Source of the DNA: Galeopsis tetrahit
Lineage: Eukaryota; Streptophyta; Magnoliopsida; Lamiales; Lamiaceae
NCBI GenBank assembly: GCA_963675135.1
Contig: OY776128.1
Span: forward strand, 77,382,670 to 77,446,669
Reading direction: 5' to 3'
DNA: 64,000 bases
Of this stretch, positions 33,827-46,145 are shown one piece after another. Position numbers and translations under genes: made by a program. Position 1 is the first letter of the stretch. The number at the start of each line of letters is the position of its first letter. Under the pieces are notes generated by a model, which saw nothing but the letters and a program-made list of their open reading frames with translations, was not told the DNA's origin and did no database searches.

Positions 33827-33955
33827 TAAAAAAATTTGGACTAAAAAAAATGGCTCACACCGCTTTCATCGCATTAATAAAGCCAAGTCAATAATCAAGC
33901 TTACGGGAGGAAAAGAGATCATCAACATCACTCCCTAAGAATTGATTGGGTTTGT

Positions 33956-34071
33956 GACAAAGTGGGATAGCTCAAGTGGTTAGAGCACCACTACCTAGGC
34001 CCCAGGTCCTGGGTTCGAGTCATGGGGAGGGAAAAAAAGGATGGGGGTATTTAACTTGTAATCAAAAAAAA
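33956..34071 (+). mobile_element. tRNA-derived SINE
   Basis: A-box-like TAGCTCAAGTGG and B-box GGGTTCGAGTC at tRNA-like spacing, then a non-tRNA tail ending in an A-run. A 20-bp duplication TAAGAATTGATTGGGTTTGT flanks it (33936-33955, 34072-34091), so it is a LINE-mobilised insertion and not a tRNA gene; no acceptor stem closes. Confidence 0.9.
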
Positions 34072-34787
34072 TAAGAATTGATTGGGTTTGTTTATAAATA
34101 CAATTAATATTTGTAGAATCACTTATTTTTTAAATTCTCTCATAACTTATAAATAAAAAATAATTTTGAAAAATATTAGTTGAATTTACACTCCATATTA
34201 GCATTCGTTTTATTCAATAAAATCATTTTAATAAAGACCTCCAATAAGGTGTAAATTGAGACCAATAATAAATTCAAGTGAAACTATATTAAATGAATAG
34301 AACCAATAAATTTTATTTTTTTCGTTAAATTTTTTCGACTTAAATTAATTTTCTATGTTTACAAAATTCATTATTTTATCGATAAACATAAATTATTTTT
34401 CGCTTAATGTAAAAATTGTACACTTAAACCCTTATAACCTAACATTATTGCTATCTGAATTTTTTGCATTGTCGAAACCATCATCCCTAAAACGAATTAG
34501 TTTGTAAACATAAAAGACTGATTTCAAAATCAGAAGATTAAAATCAAAACTGAGTACTGAAGGGGCCAAAAAAAAATCCCCAATAAAAATATCTAAAATG
34601 GAAACAAGAAATCTGACTGAAACGAAAACGAAAACAAAACAGTGCTTTAATTTAAGTCTTCCAGTTAAAGTACAGCCAACCATCGAATTAATAATGTTAT
34701 CATGGATTTTGAGTGACAAAAACCATTTCAAGCTTTATTCCAGGAAAAGAAAAAGGAAAAACTCAACGAGGCCTTGTGATTGATGAC

Positions 34788-37700
34788 CTATGCAGCACGG
34801 GTAACAGCAGCATGTATAGCATCCGCAAGATGAGACACTGTTCTTGAACTAAGACCTGCCATGCTAATTCTCCTGCAATATAATAAGGTTCTCAGATTAA
34901 CCAAAACTTCTATACATGGATTTCCTAATTATCATGTGAAAATCAGAAATGAAATTTCCTTACCCATCAGATGTCATGTAAATATGGTACTCATTCCTCA
35001 TGAAGGAAACTTGGTCGGAATTCAGACCGGTAAATGTGAACATCCCGATCTGTTTTACGATATGGCTCCAGTCACCTGGTGTCCCTGCAAATACATATCC
35101 AAATTTGATAAGAGAGATCAAACACTGCTTACAGCAAACTTGAAATTAACAACGAGTCCAACTTAGACCAAAGTTATCTGATGTTCATTGTGAAAGATTT
35201 AAGGACTTACTGAGATAATTCACATGTGTGGTTTCATCCAAGACCTCATAATTGAAAAATAATTTTAAAGACCCAATTTCTGTTCACTGTCTCATGTTTG
35301 GATGTTAATAATAAAGACGAATAGAAATTAAGGGTAAATACAAAAAAATTATCTCCTTTTGTATTAAAAGGTAGACTTGGAGGGCTTTAAGATTTTCTGG
35401 ACTCCAACAATGTTTCTAATGTCTTAATTAAAAAGCATAAACTCGAACAACGTTTTTATTTATCAATTAAAAAGAACCATGCTTTCATCTAAAGGAAAAA
35501 AAAAAATGAACTTAACACTTTCAGAGGTCATCATTCATCAGCTTCTTTACAAATCGTTTATTGCAATCAAACTTTTCTATCCTTAATGTTATAAGTCTTC
35601 TAGGTTTAAAGGCATGGATGCAACAGGCAGAAGAATGTTTGATAACAGATCAGCAATAATATAAATAAATTCTCTGGACATGCTATTATTTAAACAACTC
35701 AAATCATCATACCCTTAGCTTGCAGAGCCTCAAGAAGTTGATGGCGCATGCTGATAATCCTATCAGCCATGGATTTAACCTCAACAGACCATTCCTTAAA
35801 CAAGTCTCTGCATGTACATTCATTAGTTTAAAGATGTCAGTGATTTAACATACGAAGAAAAGGACAATACTCCTTGTAATAGTATGAAAGAACAAAATAT
35901 ATACCCATCCTTTAGTATAGCAGCCACAATTGATGCACCATGAATAGGTGGACTAGAATACATTGGCCTGATAACCAATTTTAACTGACTCTCAACCCTG
36001 GAAGCAACGTCTGCACTTTTGCATACCTACGAATTAAGCAGGCTTCTTCATCACTTAAACTGATATGTAGAGGGAATTTTTGAGAAATGCAAATTAACAC
36101 AGTCAAAGTACAATTGATAAATGCATGACCATTTCTGCTGATTATTTATTCTCCATGTCTTCCACTATTTGATATTTGCTACAGATTTTCTATGGATCCT
36201 TAGGAGCAGGGTTTACGTAATACTCAAAAGATCATATCAAGAATACTTGCATCCTTGTATTAATTTTACAGCAGACAAAATTAATCTCAGGAGATAGCAA
36301 TTTAGTATTTTTTATTATTCTTGTCAGTTGTCTCTACTCTTACTCAACCAAATACCTAACTCTCCCACTGACTACCCCAAAGAAGACCACATTAAACTCC
36401 CTTAACATGAGAATTTCTAATTAGTAGAAGCACTGTACAATTTAAATCATATTCAGGGTTATCTACAGAACAGATATTTTGAGCACTTACAAACAAAGGG
36501 ATGGCCTACTATAATGCATGCAACTATTAGAATGATACTTACAATGCTAAGTGCACCAACTCTTTCACCATACAGTCCCATGTTTTTAGCATAACTCTGT
36601 GCTGCAAGGCATTCTCCTCCATCAGCGACAAACATCCTGACCGACGCTGCATCCGCATCAAGGTTTCCACTAGCAAAGCCCTATATAATGAAGTTATGTA
36701 TATCAAATGTATATATTATTGAAATGATGGTCAATTAAAAAAGACAGCAGCTTATAATAATTCTGACTTCCTTCTACATCATCCTACCTGATATGCACTG
36801 TCGAAAAAAGGTAGCAATCCTTTTGATCGCATCAATTGCCTGATTTGCTCCCACTGATCAGATGTTGGGTCGACACCTGTAGGGTTATGAGCACACGCAT
36901 GAAGGAGAACTATTGCTCCAGATGGTGCATTCCCTAGATCTTCCAACAGTCCTGCATGCAAAGACGAGTGTCAAACAATGGATCAAAATTTTATAACCAC
37001 AATTATAACAAAAAAGTAACAAATATATTTGAGGGAGTTACTTTCAGAAACAGAATTTCATACTTCGGTGACTAGACAGCAAATACATGGCACATTAGAC
37101 GCCTATTTTGAAAGAAAATCCACACGCACCATGGAAGTGAAAATAAGAAAAGACAAGGATATTTAAATCTCGTGTAAAGAATGGAGTTTAAAAAAACCTG
37201 AAAAATCCAAGCCTCGTGTATTTGGGTCATAATACCGATAACTCTTCACTGACAACCCTGCTAAAGTAAAAATCTTTGGATGATTTCCCCATGTTGGCGT
37301 CGGAATATATATAGTTTTCTGGCAAGAAAATCATGAACAATTATATAAACATGTCCGTGGATTTGTAATATGTGACAAAGAATAAAGTGATACGAAGTCA
37401 CTTACTTCATGATAATGTCTGGCCAGAAACTCCCCTCCAACCCTCAATGAGCCTGTACCAGACAAAGCTTGGACAGTAGTCACTCTATTCTCGTGAACGG
37501 CAGGGCTGTATTCACAGTTGAGAAGATAACAATGAATCAAGAAGTGTAACTTCAGTAGAGTAACAATTTGAAGTATGGGAAATGATAGTTCATATTTAAA
37601 ATAAAAATCAATAGATAAGTTCTTCAAAGAAAATGTGTTATAGTAAAAAAAAAAAACGACTAAATATGCAAATAATTGAAAGCCTTCTATTTTAAAATAG

Positions 37701-38724
37701 AATAGAAACGAAATGTAGATTTGGGTGAAAGGATTGGACTTCAGAAGAGGGTTAAGAGAAGGATTTCACATTACTCCACATTAGATGGATTTCAAACCCA
37801 TCAAAATCACTCAATTATGAAACTACGAAATTGTGTAAACAAATCCAAACTCAAACATCCAAACACAGTCTACGCAAATTGATATGAATCGGAGACACAC
37901 TTATGCAATTGCCAGATAAAATCTGAGATACACTTATGCAACTTCAACTAAAGCTTACCTGTTAACACCAAAAATGAGCTTGGCACTCAATTTGTTAAAT
38001 TCTGAGACTCCAGTAATCGGAAGATATTCTTTCACACGAGACCTGCAAAATGTGAAAATCAAACACCAAAACTGTATTTCATCACCCTAACCACATTTTA
38101 ATACATTATCAAACTTACTGATCATTTACAAGCATCTGCTCAGCCTTCCTCACCACATTGAGAACAAGAGGCTTCCCTTCCTTTTGTTTACCAAATATAG
38201 AGCCCAAATAAGATATTTAAAAAAAAAAAACAGAATTAGGCATCTTCAAATCCACGCATAATAAACTTTTTGCATATAGTGTGTGATCACATTCCAAATG
38301 AAATAGATGGTATCACAAAAAGCAGCAAATAAACAGACCTCAGTTCGATAAGCTCCAACACCCAAATTCAACTTAACATGGCTCTGATCTTTGTTGTAAG
38401 CAACCGTAACCTGTTTCATTCATGATTCGAGATCCAAACATGTCAGCCAGATTTTTTTAAAAAGAAAAACATAAAATAAGAGTTAACCTCGATTAATTAA
38501 AAACAACTATATCATAATTGATTCGGATCATTTCTTAAATCATCAAAGGACACCTGAATGTCGTGGATAATCAAAGACCTATTGCTTCCAAAAACTACAA
38601 TCCACATAAATCATCAAAGGGAAAATGCAACAAAATTGAAAATCAGTGAGGGATCAGAGTACAGTACCCCTAAGATAGGATCTTCGGGAGCTTGGACAAC
38701 GCTGGAGAAAACAGAGTCGGACAT
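34788..38724 (-). CDS. Cytosolic aspartate aminotransferase
   Basis: Twelve exons: 38724-38668, 38410-38339, 38180-38119, 38042-37959, 37505-37406, 37318-37198, 36951-36788, 36680-36543, 36026-35905, 35807-35713, 35084-34964 and 34872-34788. All junctions are GT-AG and the total is 406 codons. Class I PLP aminotransferase motifs: TPTWGNHPK, HACAHNPTGVDP and SYAKNMGLYGERVG, whose Lys forms the PLP Schiff base. The enzyme interconverts aspartate plus 2-oxoglutarate with oxaloacetate plus glutamate. The N-terminus MSDSVFSSVVQAPEDPILG has no transit peptide, unlike mitochondrial and plastid isoforms, so a cytosolic location is inferred. A peroxisomal signal is not evident at the VTRAA end. The 3' end is duplicated at 26.6-27.9 kb. 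Confidence 0.95.
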
Positions 38725-38968
38725 TTTTCTTCAGATTTTCGACGGAAAAAAGGGGGTTTTGTATAAGATGAATAGATGATTGTATATTTGTGCGTTGATA
38801 TAAAGTTGAAATTTTGATGCGTGGGAAAAAAAGTAGTTTACGTGATCGAGGGGAAAAGAAATAGAAACCGTGGGCTGAAGAAACGGGGGCGCCTAACGTT
38901 TGACCTTTCTGGTTAATTCAGTTGTTTTAGTTAAATTTTTTATTAATTCGAATTGAAATACTTAATTA

Positions 38969-39245
38969 CTCCCTCCGTCCCAAGATTTTATGCGCACTTT
39001 GACCGACACCGAGATTAAGAAAATTGAATAAAGTGATGTGTAAGGTAAAATAAAGAAGGGGTATTATTGGTAATTCATTGATTAAAGTGTGTAAGATTTG
39101 ACTAAAGAGAAGAGAGGGTAAAATAAATGAGGGATACTATTGAAAAAATTATGTAAGTTGTTTCATTTTTTGAAGTGTGCAAAAAATGTTAGAACGCCCT
39201 TTAAGAAAATTGTGCATAAAATCTTAAATCTTGGGACGGAGGGAG
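38969..39245. mobile_element. Stowaway MITE
   Basis: CTCCCTCCGTCCCAAGATTT and AAATCTTGGGACGGAGGGAG are perfect inverted ends. The TA at the left is 38967-38968; the right-hand TA was separated by a hAT insertion. Confidence 0.92.
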
Positions 39246-40239
39246 TAGAGCTGGCAAATCGGGCCGCCCGGCCCAACCCAGCCCAGCCCATCGGGCCAAG
39301 TGATGTTCGTGGGCTAGGCCGGGCCGGCCCATGAACTGGTCGGGCCTATAAAATTGGAGCCCAGCCTAGCCCATTACATAATTTTTTATTTTTAAAAAAA
39401 AAATCTTGCAAAAATTATATATTACTCCCTCCGTCCATAAAATGTAGTCTCATTTGCCTCATATTCTTTGTCCACTAAATGTAGTTCCATACACTATGGA
39501 AACCATCACCCCCAACCATCACTTAATTACTCAATTTGCCATCAACTTTATTCACAAACAATCACTTTATTCACAATAGACCTACCTTTTTCTTAAAACT
39601 TGTGTCCACCCTCTATGGGATTACATTTGGTGGATGAAGGGAGTAACTAGTAACTACACATAATTTATAAACGATCATAACCATTATTGCATTAATGTAC
39701 GCTGCAAGTCCCACCCCACGAGATAAAAAAAATATTTCTAGCAAAAACTATACTCAGTATATATAAATTTATTATGTATTGATCACATTCTCACATATAT
39801 TTTTTATTTATACAAATAATTACAATTAAAAATATACATTACTAATATACTCCATTAATTATACATAATTTATAAACGGACATAACTAGTACGGAGTATA
39901 ACATTACACTATATATCAAGTTCAAATAGAATTATAAATAATTCATAAGTTCAAATTTTAAAGTCAAAATAAAATCAATAACATAATAATAATATTTAAG
40001 TATAGAGTATTGTAATAATTTTAATTGTTTATTTACCATAAAAAAAATTGATCGGGCCAAATGGGCTGCCCATGGGCCGCCGGGCCAAAATCAGCCTAGC
40101 CCATTAGGCCCATCGGGCCTATCGGGTCGGGCCAAATAGGCCCAGTTTTATATGGGCCTATAATTTTAGAGCCCAGCCCATACTGGGCTTCGGGTTGGCC
40201 GGCCCGGCCCATCGGGTCGGGCCCAAATTGCCGGCTCTA
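39246..40239. mobile_element. Non-autonomous hAT element with GGGCC repeats
   Basis: Ends TAGAGCTGGCAA and TTGCCGGCTCTA are inverted, flanked by the 8-bp duplication GGAGGGAG (39238-39245 and 40240-40247). Both subterminal regions are packed with GGGCC/GGCCC words, as often seen for hAT transposase-binding regions. It landed in the terminal repeat of the Stowaway to its left and contains another Stowaway. Confidence 0.9.
39425..39643. mobile_element. Stowaway MITE nested in the hAT element
   Basis: CTCCCTCCGTCCATAAAATG at the left and CATTTGGTGGATGAAGGGAG at the right are inverted with TA outside each. Confidence 0.85.
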
Positions 40240-40274
40240 GGAGGGAGTATGTTTAGGCACTCAAAATGTTTATA

Positions 40275-41099
40275 CTCCCTCCGCCCCCACCTTGATGACA
40301 CACAATTTTTAAGCACGAATTTTAAGTTTATTAGTGTAGGTAGTAAAAACTTTTCAATTTTATAAATAATAATAAAATTATTTTTTAGTGTAATAAAGTA
40401 GTGTAATTTGTTATGGATGTTTTAAGGAGATTATTTAATAGTGTTTTTGTTATTTTAGGTCAAATAAGGAACACTCAAAATGGTAAAATATACTTCCTCC
40501 GTCCGCCTATAAGTTTCCCATTTTACCATTTTGGTCTGTCCGCCTATAAGCTTCCCATACCATTTTTTGGTAAGTACTTTTTCTTACACTTCACTTTATA
40601 TCTTACTTTTTCTTACACTTCACTTTATATCTTACTTTTTCTCTTTATCTCTCTCTTCTCTCAATCACATCACTTGTACTATATATACTCCCTCCGTTCT
40701 TCAATAAGTGTTGTTTTCATGAAATTTGTTGGAATTAAGAAAGTGTATGTATTTAGAAGTACACTCTTACATAATAAAGGAATATTTTAATCAAATTAAT
40801 TCCCTTCAAATCTTTTCAAATTATTTTAACTAATATTTTTCAATTATTTTCAAGTTTATGTTTCAAATAAAAATAAGTTAAAAATTAGGAGATTTTCTAA
40901 AGTTAAAAGAAAGGCATAATAGGAATAAACAGTATAAAAATTCTAAAACGTCACTTATTTGTATACAAGAGAAATGTGCTAAAACAACACTTATGGTAGA
41001 ACTGAGGAGTATTATTTAATCACTTTTCTTAATCTCTGTGCCAAAAAGTAACGTAAAATTTATAGGTGGATGAAAGGAGTATCACGTAGGACGAGGGAG
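40275..41099. mobile_element. Three nested Stowaway MITEs
   Basis: The outer element (40275-41099) begins CTCCCTCCGCCCCCACCTTGA and ends ACGAGGGAG. The middle one (40493-41079) begins CTTCCTCCGTCCGCCTATAA and ends ATAGGTGGATGAAAGGAG. The inner one (40688-41009) begins CTCCCTCCGTTCTTCAATAA and ends AACTGAGGAG. Each is bordered by TA. Confidence 0.75.
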
Positions 41100-41337
41100 T
41101 ATTATATTTAAGGCCCAATTTCATTTTTAAAAAGTCAGAATCAGATCTGATAAAATTGGGGGCGATAGACTAAATCATTCAGTGAAAAAGTACATATCTA
41201 CATATTTTTTATTTGTACTAAACTTCTTTTTTTTTCTTAATTTTCAGGGCAATTTAAAATGATCACAAACTAGTCTTGTATGACGGATCTTCATTATAAT
41301 ATTTAAAATTTTATTTTAAAATACAATATGTATGTAA

Positions 41338-41998
41338 GGTCATCTCCAACCACAAACTTTCAAATGAAGATCTCTAAACTTCAAAATACACTTTTTCAAA
41401 CTCTATTTTAAAAACCTTCTCCAACCATGAAACTCTATATCTTACTCTATTTATTATTTTAATCATTTTCAACATATTACAATCATTAAATAATATATTT
41501 ATCTTCGTATTTAAATTAATTTATACAATTAAATATTCAATTAGTAAATTAAATTATAAATTAAATATTATTAATTTTATCAAAATCATAAAATGTAAAT
41601 AAACTTGTAGTTTTCAAATATTACTTTTATTTAAATATTATTCACTTATTTTAATAAATATGTATGTTTTATTGTATTTTATGTTATTTTTTTTGTAGGT
41701 AATAATAATACACAAAAAAAAATTTAATTAATTACACAATTAAAGTTAAATTATAAATTACTATAACAATAGAATTGTAATTATATTTAACAAATTATTA
41801 ATATAGAATTGTAATAAAGAATTGTAAATATTAATAAAATAATAGATATAAAATATAGAGTTTTGAATAGTAAACTACATATATAGAGTTTACTATTCAA
41901 AACTCTATTTCAAAACTTCAAAATAGAGTACGGTTGGAGGAAGCAAAACTTCATAAATGAAGGAAAACTCCATTTCCAGCCTTCCGTTGGAGATGGTC
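41338..41998. mobile_element. PIF/Harbinger-like MITE, 661 bp
   Basis: Ends GGTCATCTCCAACC and GTTGGAGATGGTC are inverted, flanked by TAA. The outer interior also repeats as inverted CTCTATTT/AAATAGAG blocks. Confidence 0.85.
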
Positions 41999-42868
41999 TA
42001 AGGAGATCAAGTTTTATGTTTAATATCACCTTGTACAAGTTCTTGTCATTTAACTTTAATTTTTTTTTAAGTTGAACTGTGGAAATTGTAAGAAAATTTT
42101 GTGGGTATCAATAACTTATTTGCCAAATTTTAGAATTGTGATGAATGTTAAATATAATTTTTTAGAGTTGTTATAGTCAAATTTTAAGAAGGAATAACGA
42201 AGATTGTCTCACATATTAAGAAAAAACTGACAAGTTTCTATATAAGTATGAACTCATGAGTAATTTGAAAAAAATATTGATGGAAAGTGATTTGCGAACA
42301 ATGTTTTTTTTTTAATAAGTTACATTCTATTAAATTCCTATTAAATGTAAAAAGTAAGAAAATTAAAAAAGATGATACATATTGCTCTCGTTTTCTTGGC
42401 ATTTATATTTATTCGAGCAACCTATCACCTCGCCTCAAATCTAAAAATAAATCTTGAATATGTGATGAACGCCTGCTTTCCTGATTACCTAATATTTAAA
42501 TTATCTTTTAATATTTTATAAAAGTCACTTTTATTTTCTTTAGAATTTTTTTTTCTTAATTTATAAATTTTTATTAGGGAAGGATGGTCGTATATGACTC
42601 CATGAGTATAAACATGCTCAGGATATCCTTTAACAAAAAATATGACTACAACCTTCCTTATCTTTTACTCCATATTTAATATTTTCATAAAACCCCAATT
42701 TGATTGACTAACTATAAATAACAATCTTATTTTATATTTATACTAAATCATATCTTTATTAGAAGGTGCTGATTATTTTAATTTGATAGTTATAAGAGGT
42801 TCGTTACTAATTTTCTACACATTTTAGAACTTTTTGAAATTGTTTTAGAAATACATACTTATTCTAAA

Positions 42869-44342
42869 CTAGATTAGCCCCGCGTATTACGGGAAAGTCA
42901 ATAAAAATAAATATTTATATTATACTTCATATAATTAAATAATTTTATAAAGTAAATTCTAAATAAAATTTGTAAGAATCAGACCAAATGAGACGTTGAA
43001 TTTTTATATGAAAACAACTTTTTAAAAAAATTACTCCATACTATATTCTTTACTCATTATCCTAAATATATTCTTTATAATTAAAGTATAATTTTTTTAA
43101 AAGCATATATAAAAAAAAGTGAGCACACTCTTGATGGACAGAAGGAGTATAAATTACGAAAATAAAAAAATTTAAGTAATATTAAAATAACTCTTAATAA
43201 ATTGTAAGTCAACCAACCTTCAATATCAACCACAAAACCTTAAATAAAAAAATATTTTAGTTAATTGCTAATTAAATCACAACATTTTCCTCATTTGCAA
43301 TCTAATCTAAGCTTTAAGATAATTGCAAATAAATCACAAACTTTAAATATTATTGTAATTTAGTCATTTTGACAATTTTAATTGTGTTCGAATCTAACAT
43401 AATTTAGACTTTTTAATGACATAACAACACCTTAATAAAACAATATTGTTTTTCAATCAAATCAAATATCAAAAGATATGATTTAGGGACAAATTAGACT
43501 TTTAAGAAGTCTAATTTGCAATAATATTTAAAGTTTGTGATTTATTTGCAATTATTTTAAAGTTTAGATTAGATTGCAAATGAGCGAAAGGTCATGATTT
43601 AATTTGCAATTAACTCTTTTTAAAATTAACAACTTCATTAAATTTTGACACATAAGTCAAATCAACCACAAAATGACACATAAGCCAAATTAACCACAAA
43701 ATGACACATCATCAATTTAAACTCACTATTAGTATATAAGGGGATTCTATATTATTGAAGTAGTGTATTATGTATATATATATAACAAATTTGTTAATCT
43801 TGTAAAATAATATAATTATTTATATAATAAATATTATGTATAAAATTATATAATAAGTTTTACATATATATTTTCGAGCTCTGTTTTTTAAATACATTAA
43901 ACTTATAATAAATTTAAAATAATTGCAGAAAAAATTAGTTTGAGATATAAGATAAAAGTAATTATAAAATACAATTTAATAACTAATTAAATAAAGAACT
44001 GTACACTCCAATAAAAATACATTTTAGATTGTATTTTATTCAAAAAGTACATTAAATAGTTAAAAAATAAATTAAACTAAAGAATAAAATGAATACTACA
44101 ATAAAGTTAAGTAAATAAAATAATAATAAGAAATAGTTAATAAGGATATAATATTTGGAAAGAGTTTATGAATCATATCTTACTCAACCAATAACTTAAT
44201 TACACATCATACTTTTTTTAAAATTAACAACTTCATTAAATTATGACACATAAGCCAAATCAACCACAAAATGACACATAAGCCAAATTAACCACAAAAT
44301 GACACATCATCAATTTAAACTACCTATTAGTATATAAGGGGA
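42869..44342 (-). mobile_element. Helitron with duplicated 5' terminus
   Basis: The minus-strand 3' end is a hairpin-forming CCCGTAATACGCGGG followed by GCTAATCTAG, with CTAG at 42869-42872 and host T next, the Helitron 3' signature. A 5' end of type A|TCCCCTTATATACTAATAG occurs twice, at 43744 and 44342, each followed by about 118 bases of near-identical sequence. No Rep/helicase is present. A foldback element (about 43257-43620) sits inside. Confidence 0.75.
43257..43620. repeat. Foldback element inside the Helitron
   Basis: Inverted arms share TTTGCAATCTAATCTAA and its complement, and ATAATTGCAAATAAATCACA, centred near 43440. TTAATTGC/GCAATTAA mark the ends. Confidence 0.7.
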
Positions 44343-44713
44343 TATGCCCACAAAATTGAACCTATAATAATAATGAGAATAATTTTCTAATTACGCAATT
44401 ACTTTTACACTTTTCTTTTGAATATGTTCCATAATAATTTACATAGTTAAAATAAAAAATTAAACTTTTTTTTTTACCTATACACAAAAGTCAATTTTTT
44501 TGCGTGTATAAGTGTATTTAAATTAAAATTTAGGTACAGTCTCATGCAAATTTTTTACCAGAATGATAAATGTATAAGTGGAAGTGGAACAATCAAATGT
44601 GAAGCCTATATTTTTTAAAAGTCTAAATTCTTCAGACTCTTGGTCTCCCCCACCAAATCCAACTTATATACTGCTATTACTTCTCTTTTTTCACCCCTGT
44701 TCTACTCTGTGCC

Positions 44714-45321
44714 ATGGCCAACCGCGACATCCCCGTTCCCTCTCAGGTTCGAGATGAGCTCCTTCGCAAGTACGAGTCTAAAATTGCAAAAATTAAGGCC
44801 AAAATAAAGAAGCTTGAAGAAAAGCGTGATCTTAAGATTGCCGACCTGAAAAACAAGTACGCGCCTCTCGGTAACTATGTCCCTCTTCCTAAACACGAGA
44901 TGATGCGGTTGTGCTGGGTGGAGTACACGCGCCTCTCGGTAACTATGTCCCTCTTCCTAAACACGAGATGATGCGGTTGTGCTGGGTGGAGTACACGCGC
45001 CGCCTCAGCGACGCGGGCCAAGTTGTACCCCGTATTACTGACGGCGGCATGAAGGAAGCCCACAATGTCTTTCACGAAATCGTCCGCCGCCGCCACATGC
45101 TCGACTTTCTCAACCGTGACAACAACAGGGAGATTCTGATCGCCTCTGTTAAAAAGATTGTTGCCGAGGAACCAGAGGGAAAGGGGGTGAGGCGTTTGCG
45201 TGACCTTCTTGAAATTGTGGGTGTTGAGATGGGTTCGGCGGCGGCTGCCGGAAATAAGGGGAAACGTGCTGCTCCGATTGAGGAAAGTGGAGGTACGCGC
45301 CATTCACGTCGCAAGAAATAA
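44714..45321 (+). pseudogene. Intronless coiled-coil protein gene, frameshifted
   Basis: From ATG 44714 the frame encodes MANRDIPVPSQVRDELLRKY, then a Lys/Glu-rich coiled coil (about residues 18-50) and a short conserved-looking block with PLPKHEMMRLCWVEYTR. An exact 68-bp tandem duplication (44861-44928 and 44929-44996) shifts the frame, giving a stop at 44969-44971. The remaining frame runs on to 45321 with RRLSDAGQVVPRITDGG and ends in a basic SRRKK tail. With one unit alone the two parts would form one continuous frame. I do not recognise the family. Codon usage is GC-rich and gene-like, so it was recently functional, or the duplication is an assembly artefact. Confidence 0.7.
44861..44996. 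repeat. Exact 68-bp tandem duplication
   Basis: GCGCCTCTCGGTAACTATGT starts at 44861 and again at 44929, and the following bases are identical to the end of the unit. No divergence is visible, so it is very recent or artefactual. Confidence 0.92.
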
Positions 45322-46045
45322 AGGGGAGGCGGGTGGTGAAGGTTATTTCAGTTCATTTATGTTTTAAGTTTTAGTACTAAAATGACTATTGGTGTTTAAG
45401 CTTAATTTTTGAATTAAATATTTAAATTTTTGACACTCTTTTCCCTCTCGTTTATATTTTTTCAACCAACAACCATCTTTCTTAAGACCTTAAAACTATA
45501 TTTTTTTTCTTTATATCTTATCTTAAAATGTTTAGCACAACTCAAAAATATTACTGTGTACTAATAAACAATTTCTACATTAAAATTAGTTAATAATAAG
45601 ATAGGTGGAGAAGAATTGAAGCTATTTTTTTCCTTTTTCTGGACGTTTCTTTTTGTTGGGAGAACAAAGTAGTTATTGTATACACCTTATATTTCTACCA
45701 GAATTTGTAAGGAGATAATTATATATTTCCTGTGTTCTACGATAACTTTTACATTTTTTTTTAAGAACATTTCACAATAACTTTTACACTTTTAAAATGA
45801 AAAAACATTTTATAAATTTCACCTTCATAATATTCTTAATTTTACACAAACAACATTATTTTAAAGTTATGAAAAAACAAATATGAGAAAAGATGGATTG
45901 TGAAATTTTCGTTTACTTCCTCATATCCCATCACATATAAATTCATCTTATCCCAACCCATGAAACAAACATGCCCCTGAGGGTGGACCTAGGTTTGAAT
46001 ATAGAAGGAGCCAAAAATCAAGTTGTGTCTAATTTAATTATTTAG

Positions 46046-46145
46046 TTTTTTTTTTTAATTACATTAAATACCCCTCTTTTTTTTCCCTCCCCATGACTCG
46101 AAACCAGGATCTGTGCTCTAACCACTTGAGCTATCCAACTTCGTC
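46046..46145 (-). mobile_element. tRNA-derived SINE, second copy
   Basis: Read on the minus strand it matches the SINE at 33956: GGATAGCTCAAGTGGTTAGA, TTCGAGTCATGGGGAGGG and an A-run tail. The 17-bp duplication CTAATTTAATTATTTAG flanks it (46029-46045, 46146-46162). Confidence 0.88.

Larger units (their letters stand above)
27919..35325. repeat. Segmental duplication, unit B
   Basis: Begins GGAGAAGAAGACACACTCG as in unit A, then cluster copy 3 and the intact 3' end of the aminotransferase gene. Two LINE fragments, one TIR element and a SINE have inserted into it since duplication, and the promoter side of cluster copy 3 has been replaced. Confidence 0.82.

Noticed and set aside
33967..34023. 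Looks like a tRNA gene (A and B boxes present)
   Set aside because: The acceptor stem does not close, an A-rich tail follows, and long direct repeats flank it, so it is a SINE head.
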